From Flavobacteriaceae bacterium (GTDB lineage Bacteria > Bacteroidota > Bacteroidia > Flavobacteriales > Flavobacteriaceae): a DNA stretch of 5,095 bases. The position numbers and the translations under genes were made by a program. Under the pieces are notes generated by a model, which was not told the origin of the DNA, ran no database searches, and saw nothing but the letters and a program-made list of their open reading frames with translations. Shown here in pieces: positions 1 through 5,095 of the stretch; the stretch's first letter is position 1; each line of letters starts with the position of its first letter. The stretch covers positions 1 to 5,095 of the forward strand of contig JAUYUF010000242.1 of NCBI GenBank assembly GCA_030694835.1, written 5' to 3'.

Positions 1-1
1 A

Positions 2-916
2 TATCCTGAACAAACATTTCAAGATCAGCGAAATTTTCGATCTTCATTTAAAGAGCAATCTAATCGATTATTAATATTAGTCAATAATCACCAATTAAAG
101 GTTAAAAAAGCGCCAGAAATAGGCTGGTTTAAAATTCTTTATCCAGAGTTAAACGAGTTTCTATTACCATTTCCACTAGTTCAAGGATTAAACAGTTCAT
201 GGCAATGGTATGAAAAAGGAATTGAAATTCCAGTATTAAAGCAAAAAATACATCCTTTTTATGGCACCTACTTCCCTACCCGATTCGATCACTTAAAACT
301 ATTTGATAATTGGCTCAAACAATATCAAGGAGATAAAAAATCAGCCATAGATGTTGGAGTTGGCTGTGGAGTACTTTCTTTTCAACTTTTAAATCATGGA
401 TTTGAAGAAGTTTACGGAACAGATTCAAATCCAAATGTAATCATTGGATTAGAAGAAGAGCTATCTAAAAATAAGTTGAATTCAAAAATAGAACTTTTTT
501 ATGGTGATTTATTTACTGGCATAACTGAAAAAACAGCATTAATTGTTTTTAATCCACCATGGATTCCCGCCGCTCATAATTTAGAAGGAATTGATAAAGC
601 GATTTATTATGATACGGAACTCTTTCCACGATTTTTTAAGGAAGCCGCGAAATTCCTAAAAGAAGATGGAAAAATTGTTTTGTTGTTTTCAAATTTGGCA
701 CAAATTACTAAAGTAAATGAGGTTCATCCAATAAAAGAAGAATTAGTAAAAGGCGGAAGATTTCAAAAAGAATTATTCCTTCAAAAAGAAGTTACTGCTG
801 CATCTCATAAGACCAAAAGGAATCAAAATTGGCGGACTACAGAAATGGTAGAATTATGGGTGTTGAAGTCTAAGAAACAAACTACTTTTTTAAAGACTCC
901 AAATACTGTTCAATAA
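2..916 (+). CDS. Class I SAM-dependent methyltransferase, 5'-partial
   Basis: The frame is open from the left edge to a TAA at 914-916, giving 304 visible residues; the start lies upstream of the window. A TTG at 476 is in frame but lies inside the Rossmann fold, so it is not the real start. Residue numbers count from position 2. Motif I of the SAM-binding fold is DVGVGCG at 117-123. An acidic residue ending strand 2 follows in GTD (D141). NPPW at 184-187 is the motif IV of methyltransferases that modify an amide or amino nitrogen, such as the HemK/PrmC and RlmG-like groups. About 110 residues precede the fold, including PFYGTYFPTR just before it, and probably form a substrate-recognition domain. 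The family usually ends near the strand seen here as ELWVLK; the last dozen residues are an unrecognised tail encoded within the overlap with the opposing epimerase gene. The fold assignment is secure. The substrate (protein glutamine, rRNA base or small molecule) cannot be decided. Confidence 0.85.
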   Translation, partial: YPEQTFQDQRNFRSSFKEQSNRLLILVNNHQLKVKKAPEIGWFKILYPELNEFLLPFPLVQGLNSSWQWYEKGIEIPVLKQKIHPFYGTYFPTRFDHLKLFDNWLKQYQGDKKSAIDVGVGCGVLSFQLLNHGFEEVYGTDSNPNVIIGLEEELSKNKLNSKIELFYGDLFTGITEKTALIVFNPPWIPAAHNLEGIDKAIYYDTELFPRFFKEAAKFLKEDGKIVLLFSNLAQITKVNEVHPIKEELVKGGRFQKELFLQKEVTAASHKTKRNQNWRTTEMVELWVLKSKKQTTFLKTPNTVQ

Positions 917-1928
917 ATGCTTTAATTCCAACCTCAACAGGAGTGCTAGGTTTAAAATTAATATAATCATATAAAGAAGTGACATCGGCATATGTAGTCG
1001 ATACATCACCAGCTTGCATCGGTTTTAGCACCATCTTTCCTTTTTTACCCAATACTTTTTCAATTGCTTTGATAAAATCTAGTAGGGCAATCGGACTGTT
1101 ATTTCCGATATTAAATAACTGATAAGTCGCTGTGCTTTTAGAAGTGGTTGGCTTTTTGGGATTGAATTTTGGATTGTTTTTGATGGGTGCTAACGGAATC
1201 AAACGTTTGATACTCTCTACAATATCATCGACATAAGTAAAATCACGACTCATATTTCCGAAATTAAACACTTCAAATTCTTGATCTTCAACAATGGCTT
1301 TTGTAAAAATATACAATGCCATATCGGGTCTTCCCCATGGACCATAAACCGTAAAGAAACGCAATCCTGTACAAGGAATATTATATAAATGCGCATACGA
1401 ATGCGCCATCATTTCATTGGCTTTTTTACTGGCAGCATACATAGCCAAGGGATGATCGGTACAATTATCTTCCTGAAACGGAATATCTTCACTGAGTCCA
1501 TACACTGAACTGGAAGAAGCATAAATTAAATGTTTTACAGGATAGGCTCTACAAGCTTCTAAAATGTTTAAAAAACCCGTTATATTGCTATCGATATACG
1601 CCTGCGGATTTTGAAGTGAATACCGAACTCCGGCTTGTGCCGCTAAATTAATGACATAATCAAATCGATATTCAGCAAATAATTGATGGATGTTTTTAGC
1701 ATCGGTTAAATCGAGTTTGATAAAGGTAATTTGTCCTTTTAACTTATCATTATAAGTAATTTGAGTAGTATCAATTTCCAATTCCTGCAAACGTGCTAAT
1801 TTCAAATTAGGATCGTAATAATCATTGATATTGTCAATTCCAACCACTTCAAAACCTTCTTTGGCAAGTAATCGCGCTAGATGAAATCCGATAAATCCGG
1901 CTGCACCGGTCACTAAAACTTTATCCAT
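882..1928 (-). CDS. UDP-glucuronate 4-epimerase-type NAD-dependent SDR enzyme
   Basis: A 348-residue extended short-chain dehydrogenase/reductase, predicted to be cytoplasmic and to invert C4 of a UDP-uronic acid (UDP-GlcA to UDP-GalA) through a transient 4-keto intermediate on bound NAD. The N-terminal NAD motif GAAGFIG lies at residues 8-14. NLAAQAGVRYS spans 94-104. The catalytic serine region SSSSVYG is at 138-144, and the Y164-x3-K168 pair sits in MYAASKK. FFTVYGPWGRPDMA at 191-204 and DNINDYYDP at 32-40 are typical of the CapI/LspL/plant GAE group, unlike GalE or WbpP/TviC epimerases. A Lys/Pro/Thr-rich stretch at about 245-268 lies in a normally variable region before YQLFNIGN. The length is close to the usual 330-350. 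The ATG at 1928 starts directly at the first strand of the fold and has no Shine-Dalgarno sequence. It lies 99 bases downstream of the dehydrogenase stop on the same strand and is probably co-transcribed, since no convincing promoter is seen in the gap. Family assignment is strong; UDP-GlcNAcA as substrate is an alternative given its partner. Confidence 0.93.
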   Translation of the reverse strand: MDKVLVTGAAGFIGFHLARLLAKEGFEVVGIDNINDYYDPNLKLARLQELEIDTTQITYNDKLKGQITFIKLDLTDAKNIHQLFAEYRFDYVINLAAQAGVRYSLQNPQAYIDSNITGFLNILEACRAYPVKHLIYASSSSVYGLSEDIPFQEDNCTDHPLAMYAASKKANEMMAHSYAHLYNIPCTGLRFFTVYGPWGRPDMALYIFTKAIVEDQEFEVFNFGNMSRDFTYVDDIVESIKRLIPLAPIKNNPKFNPKKPTTSKSTATYQLFNIGNNSPIALLDFIKAIEKVLGKKGKMVLKPMQAGDVSTTYADVTSLYDYINFKPSTPVEVGIKAFIEQYLESLKK

Positions 1929-1933
1929 TATTT

Positions 1934-1961
1934 AATTAGGTATTAGGTAATAGGTAATATT
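1934..1961. repeat. Heptad tandem repeat (TATTAGG-like)
   Basis: Four consecutive 7-base units read aattagg, tattagg, taatagg and taatatt on the plus strand. They end just upstream of the epimerase start on the minus strand, so they would lie in its immediate leader. The last unit is degenerate. No function is evident. A short tandem repeat at this place could change the leader length by slippage. Confidence 0.6.
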
Positions 1962-1985
1962 TCTCAATTCTAAATTCTCAAATCT
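1958..1985. repeat. Heptad-phased degenerate repeat (AAATTCT-like)
   Basis: Units tatttct, caattct, aaattct and caaatct follow one another with an exact 7-base step on the plus strand, directly after and partly overlapping the TATTAGG-like array. A related run with the same step (aaaatct, acaatct, cgaatct) appears at 2023-2043 on the other side of the GC-rich hairpin. That second run overlaps the last codons of the dehydrogenase. The periodicity is directly visible; the biological meaning is unknown. Confidence 0.5.
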
Positions 1986-1995
1986 TATATGCGTA

Positions 1996-2015
1996 CCCCG
2001 AGCGGAGTCGAGGGG
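1996..2015. repeat. GC-rich intergenic hairpin, REP-like
   Basis: This 20-base block is 16/20 G or C in an otherwise very AT-rich gap. CCC at 1996-1998 plus CGA at 1999-2001 can pair with TCG at 2008-2010 and GGG at 2012-2014, leaving a bulged A at 2011 and a six-base loop GCGGAG. There is no following T-run on either strand, so it does not look like an intrinsic terminator. The core GAGCGGAGTCGAGG resembles a class of short dispersed intergenic repeats that I recall from flavobacterial and other genomes; this is from memory and not checked. On the dehydrogenase-epimerase transcript it could stabilise the mRNA or modulate the downstream gene. Confidence 0.55.
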
Positions 2016-2027
2016 CAATACTAAAAT

Positions 2028-3329
2028 CTACAATCTCGAATCTGAAGCTGCTTTTGGTAAAATCGCTTTTACATCAAAAATCACTTTATTTTCGTTGGTA
2101 ATTGCTTTTAAATCAATCGATTTAAATTGTTGATGTGCCACAGCATAAACTACCGCATCGTATTTTTTATGGTTAGATTCCAATGTTTTTATCAAATGGA
2201 TTCCATATTCATCGGCCACTTCTTCTTCGGATGCCCAAGGATCATAAACATCCACATCGATATAATAGGTTTGAAATTCTTCGATAATATCAATCACTCT
2301 AGAGTTTCTGATATCCGGACAGTTTTCTTTAAAAGTAATTCCCAACACCAAAACGTTGGCATTTTTAATAGGAATATCTTTTTGAACCATTAATTTCACC
2401 GTTTCGGTGGCTACAAAAGATCCCATACTGTCATTGAGTCGTCTTCCCGACAAAATAATTTCAGGGTTATAACCCAAACTGATGGCTTTTTGTGCCAAAT
2501 AATACGGATCAACACTGATGCAATGTCCGCCCACCAAGCCGGGATTAAAAGGAATAAAATTCCATTTGGTAGCTGCTGCATCCAATACTTCGCGGGTATC
2601 AATTTGCATCAATCTAAATATTTTTGACAGTTCATTAACAAAGGCAATATTGATATCGCGTTGCGAATTTTCAATCACTTTTGCGGCTTCTGCCACTTTT
2701 ATCGATGGTGCCAAATAGGTTCCTGCAGTAATAACCGTTTTGTAAACTTCATCAATTTTCTGTGCAATTTCGGGCGTTGAACCTGATGTTATTTTTAATA
2801 TTTTGGTAACTGTATGTACTTTATCGCCAGGATTGATGCGCTCCGGCGAATAGCCCACAAAAAAATCTTCGTTGTAAATCAACTTAGAATTTTCGGCTAA
2901 AATCGGTACACAATCATCTTCGGTAGCACCGGGATAAACGGTTGATTCATACACCACTATATCGCCTTTTTTTAATATACTTCCGATGGTTTTACTCGCC
3001 TTAAACAGTGGCGTTAAATCGGGGTGATTGTTTTTATCAACCGGAGTCGGAACTGTTACAATAAAAAAATTAACTTGTTTGACGAGGTCAACTTCATCAG
3101 TTACCCACAATCCGGTAGAAGCTGTATCAAAATCATCAAAACTGGTCTGAATTACTGATTGTAAATGAGTTGTATCAACCTCTAAAGTACTGTCCTTACC
3201 TTGATTCAGTTCTTGTACTCGGTCTTTTTTAATATCAAAACCGATTACTTTATACTTTTTGGCAAACTCAACTGCCAGCGGTAAACCCACATAACCCAGT
3301 CCGATAATGCCTACTTTTATATGTTCCAT
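2028..3329 (-). CDS. tviB: UDP-N-acetylhexosamine 6-dehydrogenase (TviB/WbpO type)
   Basis: This enzyme oxidises the C6 hydroxyl of a UDP-hexosamine to a carboxylate in two NAD-dependent steps, in the cytoplasm, for surface polysaccharide precursors. Counting 433 residues from the ATG at 3329: GLGYVG (10-15) is the NAD site; VTVPTP is at about 92-97; YESTVYPG is at about 127-134; YSPERINPGD is at about 160-169. K217 and N221 lie in EAAKVIEN. The catalytic cysteine is C270 in GGHCISVDPYYL. FKENCPDIRNSR (333-344) opens the UDP-binding C-terminal domain. These motifs and the C-terminal SDSRL follow TviB of Vi antigen synthesis (UDP-GlcNAc) and WbpO (UDP-GalNAc) more closely than UDP-glucose dehydrogenase Ugd, so the symbol is a family-level label. 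A TTG at 3344 would add five residues (MDKNF), but the promoter at 3359-3386 would leave it almost no leader, so the ATG is preferred. The segment before the VTVPTP strand seems about ten residues longer than in TviB. UDP-GlcNAc versus UDP-GalNAc cannot be decided. Confidence 0.92.
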   Translation of the reverse strand: MEHIKVGIIGLGYVGLPLAVEFAKKYKVIGFDIKKDRVQELNQGKDSTLEVDTTHLQSVIQTSFDDFDTASTGLWVTDEVDLVKQVNFFIVTVPTPVDKNNHPDLTPLFKASKTIGSILKKGDIVVYESTVYPGATEDDCVPILAENSKLIYNEDFFVGYSPERINPGDKVHTVTKILKITSGSTPEIAQKIDEVYKTVITAGTYLAPSIKVAEAAKVIENSQRDINIAFVNELSKIFRLMQIDTREVLDAAATKWNFIPFNPGLVGGHCISVDPYYLAQKAISLGYNPEIILSGRRLNDSMGSFVATETVKLMVQKDIPIKNANVLVLGITFKENCPDIRNSRVIDIIEEFQTYYIDVDVYDPWASEEEVADEYGIHLIKTLESNHKKYDAVVYAVAHQQFKSIDLKAITNENKVIFDVKAILPKAASDSRL

Positions 3330-3354
3330 GAAATTTTTATCCAATTTGATTCAA

Positions 3355-3365
3355 TATTCAAATAT
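3355..3365. repeat. 11-bp direct repeat, copy 1 (TATTCAAATAT)
   Basis: An exact copy of TATTCAAATAT, repeated at 3400-3410 with a 45-base offset. This copy overlaps the -7 box of the minus-strand promoter. The two copies flank the 17-bp inverted repeat. Confidence 0.6.
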
Positions 3366-3386
3366 ACAAACTTGAAAAGATTTCAA
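3359..3386 (-). promoter_or_regulatory. Bacteroidota-type promoter of the dehydrogenase gene
   Basis: Read on the minus strand, TTG (3386-3384) is followed by a 17-base spacer and TATATTTG (3366-3359). This fits the Bacteroidota housekeeping promoter consensus of a -33 TTG and a -7 TAnnTTTG. Transcription would start around 3350-3353, leaving a leader of roughly 20 bases before the ATG at 3329. It would drive the dehydrogenase and probably also the epimerase. The start point is inferred. Confidence 0.6.
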
Positions 3387-3387
3387 G
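3371..3387. promoter_or_regulatory. 17-bp inverted repeat, candidate operator
   Basis: CTTGAAA (3371-3377), a three-base centre AGA, then TTTCAAG (3381-3387) form a perfect 7-bp inverted repeat. It covers the -33 TTG and most of the spacer of the minus-strand promoter, where a bound dimeric repressor would block RNA polymerase. It also lies about 30 bases upstream of the ftcD -7 box. The symmetry is directly visible; the operator role is inferred from position, and no regulator is encoded in the window. Confidence 0.5.
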
Positions 3388-3399
3388 CCACTTTTACGT

Positions 3400-3410
3400 T
3401 ATTCAAATAT
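3400..3410. repeat. 11-bp direct repeat, copy 2 (TATTCAAATAT)
   Basis: The second exact copy of TATTCAAATAT. It sits in the region expected to lie between the -33 and -7 positions of the ftcD promoter. Read on the minus strand it contains AATATTTG, one base away from the -7 consensus TAnnTTTG, so it could be a weak secondary promoter for the dehydrogenase. Confidence 0.55.
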
Positions 3411-3417
3411 TACTTTT

Positions 3418-3425
3418 TACCTTTG
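3418..3425 (+). promoter_or_regulatory. -7 promoter box of ftcD
   Basis: TACCTTTG matches TAnnTTTG at every defined position and lies 20 bases before the ftcD ATG, pointing to a very short leader. No TTG is found at the normal -33 distance, so the promoter is either weak or helped by an activator. No Shine-Dalgarno sequence precedes the ATG; the leader is A/T-rich, as is usual in Bacteroidota. Confidence 0.5.
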
Positions 3426-3445
3426 GATTTTAAAATTGAAAATTC

Positions 3446-5095
3446 ATGAACAAGCCATTGATAGAATGCGTACCGAATATAAGTGAAGGTCGTGACCTCA
3501 ATAAAATAAACGCCATTGTAAGTGTAGTTGAAACTGTTGAAGGGGTTACATTACTCGATGTTGATCCCGGAAAAGCAACGAATAGAACGGTTATTACTTT
3601 TGTCGGCGAACCCGAACAAGTGATTGAGGCTGCTTTTAGATTGATTAAAAAAGCCGCTGAACTGATTGATATGAGCAAACATAGTGGTGAACATCCTCGT
3701 TTTGGAGCCACTGATGTTTGTCCGTTAGTGCCTATTTCAGGAATTTCGATGGAAGAAACTGCTGTTTTTGCGCGCCAATTAGGTGAGCGTGTTGGAAAAG
3801 AATTAGGTATTCCCGGTTATTTTTATGAGAATGCAGCTACTTCCGAAAATCGTAGAAACCTTGCCAATTGCAGAGCGGGAGAATATGAAGGATTGAAAGA
3901 AAAACTGTCAAATCCGGAGTGGAAACCAGATTTTGGTCCTGCTGAATTCAATTCAGCTGTAGCTAAAACAGGTGCATTGGCTATTTCAGCACGCGACTTT
4001 TTAGTAGCTTATAATGTCAACCTCAACTCTACCTCTACCCGTAGAGCTAATGCTATCGCCTTTGATATTCGTGAAGCAGGAAGAACATTAATAGAAAATG
4101 GTAAAAATGTGTTGGATGAAAATGGAGAACCTAAACGCATATCTGGAAAATTGAAAGCTGTTAAAGGAATTGGATGGTATATTGAAGAATATGGAATTGC
4201 CCAAATTTCCTATAACTTAACCAATATCAGCGTCACCTCTATGCATGTTGCTTTTGATGAAACAGTTAAAGCAGCTCAAGAACGCGGTTTAAGAGTAACG
4301 GGTTCTGAATTGATTGGTTTGATACCCTTGCAAGCGATGTTAGATGCAGGTGATTATTTCTTACAAAAACAAGAACGTTCTTTGGGAATTGATGATGCAG
4401 AGAAGATTAAAATAGCGGTAAAATCATTAGGATTAGATGAATTAAAACATTTTAATCCGCAAGAACGCATTATTGAGTATGTGATGGCTAAAGATGCTCC
4501 AAAACAATTGGTAGATTTAAGTATTACTGATTTTGCTAATGAAACTGCTAGTGAATCTATGGCTCCGGGAGGTGGCTCTATTGCTGCAACTGTTGGTGCT
4601 TTGGGTGTTTCTTTAGGAACTATGGTAGCTAATTTATCGGCTCATAAAGCAGGCTGGGATAGCAGATGGGAAGAATTCTCAAAATGGGCGGTAAAAGGAC
4701 AGGCTTACAAAAAGAAATTATTGTTTTTAGTTGATGAAGACACCAACTCTTTTAATAAAATTATGGAAGCTTTTCGGCTTCCAAAAAACACTTCCGAAGA
4801 AAAAGCTATCAGATCACAAGCCGTAGAAAAAGCGACTCAATATGCCACTGAAATTCCATTTCAGGTTATGGAAACTGCTTATCAATCCATGGAAGTGATG
4901 AAAGCGATGATGGAAACGGGTTTACAAACTTCTTTATCTGATGCTGGTGTTGGAGCATTATGTGCCAGAACGGCCGTTTTAGGTGCTTATTTTAATGTAC
5001 GCATCAATGCAAAGGATATTAAGGATAAAAATTTCACAACGACTATTTTAGCTAAAGCTGAAATGATTTATCTAAATACCTTAGCTTTAGAAAAA
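3446..5095 (+). CDS. ftcD: Bifunctional glutamate formimidoyltransferase / formimidoyl-THF cyclodeaminase, 3'-partial
   Basis: 550 residues are visible with no stop before the right edge. The first enzyme moves the formimino group from N-formimino-L-glutamate to tetrahydrofolate. The second deaminates the product to 5,10-methenyl-THF, feeding the last step of histidine degradation into the one-carbon pool. The formiminotransferase part spans roughly residues 3-325 in two subdomains. It starts with IECVPNISEGRD and carries SGEHPRFGATDVCP at 80-93, where H83 corresponds to the catalytic His of mammalian FTCD (aligned from memory). The N-terminal half ends near residue 178 and the next begins with GALAISARDFLVAYNVNL. 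A linker at about 326-355 leads to the cyclodeaminase domain from about 356, with the glycine-rich APGGGSIAA (373-381) and SDAGVGALCARTA (498-510). Mammalian FTCD is about 541 residues, so little is missing. The ATG at 3446 is chosen because the conserved N-terminus follows directly. The gene is divergent from the sugar genes and functionally unrelated to them; other hut genes are not in the window. Confidence 0.96.
   Translation, partial: MNKPLIECVPNISEGRDLNKINAIVSVVETVEGVTLLDVDPGKATNRTVITFVGEPEQVIEAAFRLIKKAAELIDMSKHSGEHPRFGATDVCPLVPISGISMEETAVFARQLGERVGKELGIPGYFYENAATSENRRNLANCRAGEYEGLKEKLSNPEWKPDFGPAEFNSAVAKTGALAISARDFLVAYNVNLNSTSTRRANAIAFDIREAGRTLIENGKNVLDENGEPKRISGKLKAVKGIGWYIEEYGIAQISYNLTNISVTSMHVAFDETVKAAQERGLRVTGSELIGLIPLQAMLDAGDYFLQKQERSLGIDDAEKIKIAVKSLGLDELKHFNPQERIIEYVMAKDAPKQLVDLSITDFANETASESMAPGGGSIAATVGALGVSLGTMVANLSAHKAGWDSRWEEFSKWAVKGQAYKKKLLFLVDEDTNSFNKIMEAFRLPKNTSEEKAIRSQAVEKATQYATEIPFQVMETAYQSMEVMKAMMETGLQTSLSDAGVGALCARTAVLGAYFNVRINAKDIKDKNFTTTILAKAEMIYLNTLALEK

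Noticed and set aside
476..916. A separate 146-residue gene starting at the TTG at 476
   Set aside because: The same frame is open back to position 2 and encodes SAM-binding motif I (DVGVGCG) upstream, so this is only the C-terminal half of the methyltransferase.
1979..1986. A separate epimerase promoter in the gap (minus-strand AAGATTTG)
   Set aside because: It has one mismatch to TAnnTTTG and no TTG at the proper distance, so it is too weak to call.
1996..2015. Intrinsic terminator between the dehydrogenase and epimerase genes
   Set aside because: The hairpin has no T-run after it on the minus strand, the stem is short with a bulge, and the downstream gene lacks a convincing promoter of its own.
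2023..2043. Repeat invasion that rewrote the dehydrogenase C-terminus
   Set aside because: The AATCT heptads overlap the last codons, but the encoded SDSRL ending matches the normal C-terminus of TviB-type enzymes as I recall it, so the coding end appears native.
2127..2393. Plus-strand open frame within the dehydrogenase gene
   Set aside because: Its translation shows no recognisable domain and it lies fully antisense to a well-conserved coding region, so it is a shadow frame.
2411..2718. Small open frames on both strands inside the dehydrogenase gene
   Set aside because: They overlap the conserved catalytic region in other frames and have no motifs.
3330..3344. TTG at 3344 as the dehydrogenase start
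   Set aside because: It adds only five residues outside the conserved fold, and the inferred promoter leaves hardly any leader for it; the ATG at 3329 fits better.
3430..3711. Minus-strand open frame across the ftcD start
   Set aside because: It is antisense to the conserved formiminotransferase N-terminus, and its Ser/Leu/Ile-rich sequence is typical of an out-of-frame translation.

Overview
The window looks like chromosomal DNA of a Bacteroidota bacterium, most likely of the Flavobacterium type. The DNA is AT-rich, none of the three visible starts has a recognisable Shine-Dalgarno sequence, and two -7 boxes match the Bacteroidota consensus TAnnTTTG. The proteins also read like flavobacterial members of their families. 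This placement rests on sequence character and memory, not on a search.

Layout: (1) positions 2-916, plus strand, hold the 3' part of a class I SAM-dependent methyltransferase whose start lies outside the window. (2) Positions 882-1928, minus strand, encode a UDP-glucuronate 4-epimerase-type SDR enzyme. It converges on the methyltransferase and overlaps its last 35 bases. (3) Positions 1929-2027 are a short gap with 7-base-phased repeats and a GC-rich hairpin resembling a dispersed intergenic repeat. (4) Positions 2028-3329, minus strand, encode a TviB/WbpO-type UDP-N-acetylhexosamine 6-dehydrogenase. (5) Positions 3330-3445 are a divergent promoter region with a 17-bp perfect inverted repeat, an 11-bp direct repeat and outward-facing -7 boxes. 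(6) Positions 3446-5095, plus strand, encode FtcD, a bifunctional formiminotransferase-cyclodeaminase that is nearly complete but runs off the right edge.

The two minus-strand genes probably form a small unit making an activated acidic sugar: the dehydrogenase oxidises C6 of a UDP-sugar and the epimerase inverts C4 of a UDP-uronate. The product would feed capsule, exopolysaccharide or O-antigen assembly, presumably with glycosyltransferase genes elsewhere. FtcD belongs to histidine degradation and one-carbon metabolism, and only its position links it to the sugar genes. The methyltransferase substrate cannot be read from the sequence.

I see no mobile element, CRISPR array, RNA gene or clearly novel multi-gene system. 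The most interesting parts are non-coding: the inverted repeat lying across the dehydrogenase promoter, and the heptad-phased repeats around the GC-rich hairpin. A third point is the mismatch between the apparent substrate classes of the two sugar enzymes.
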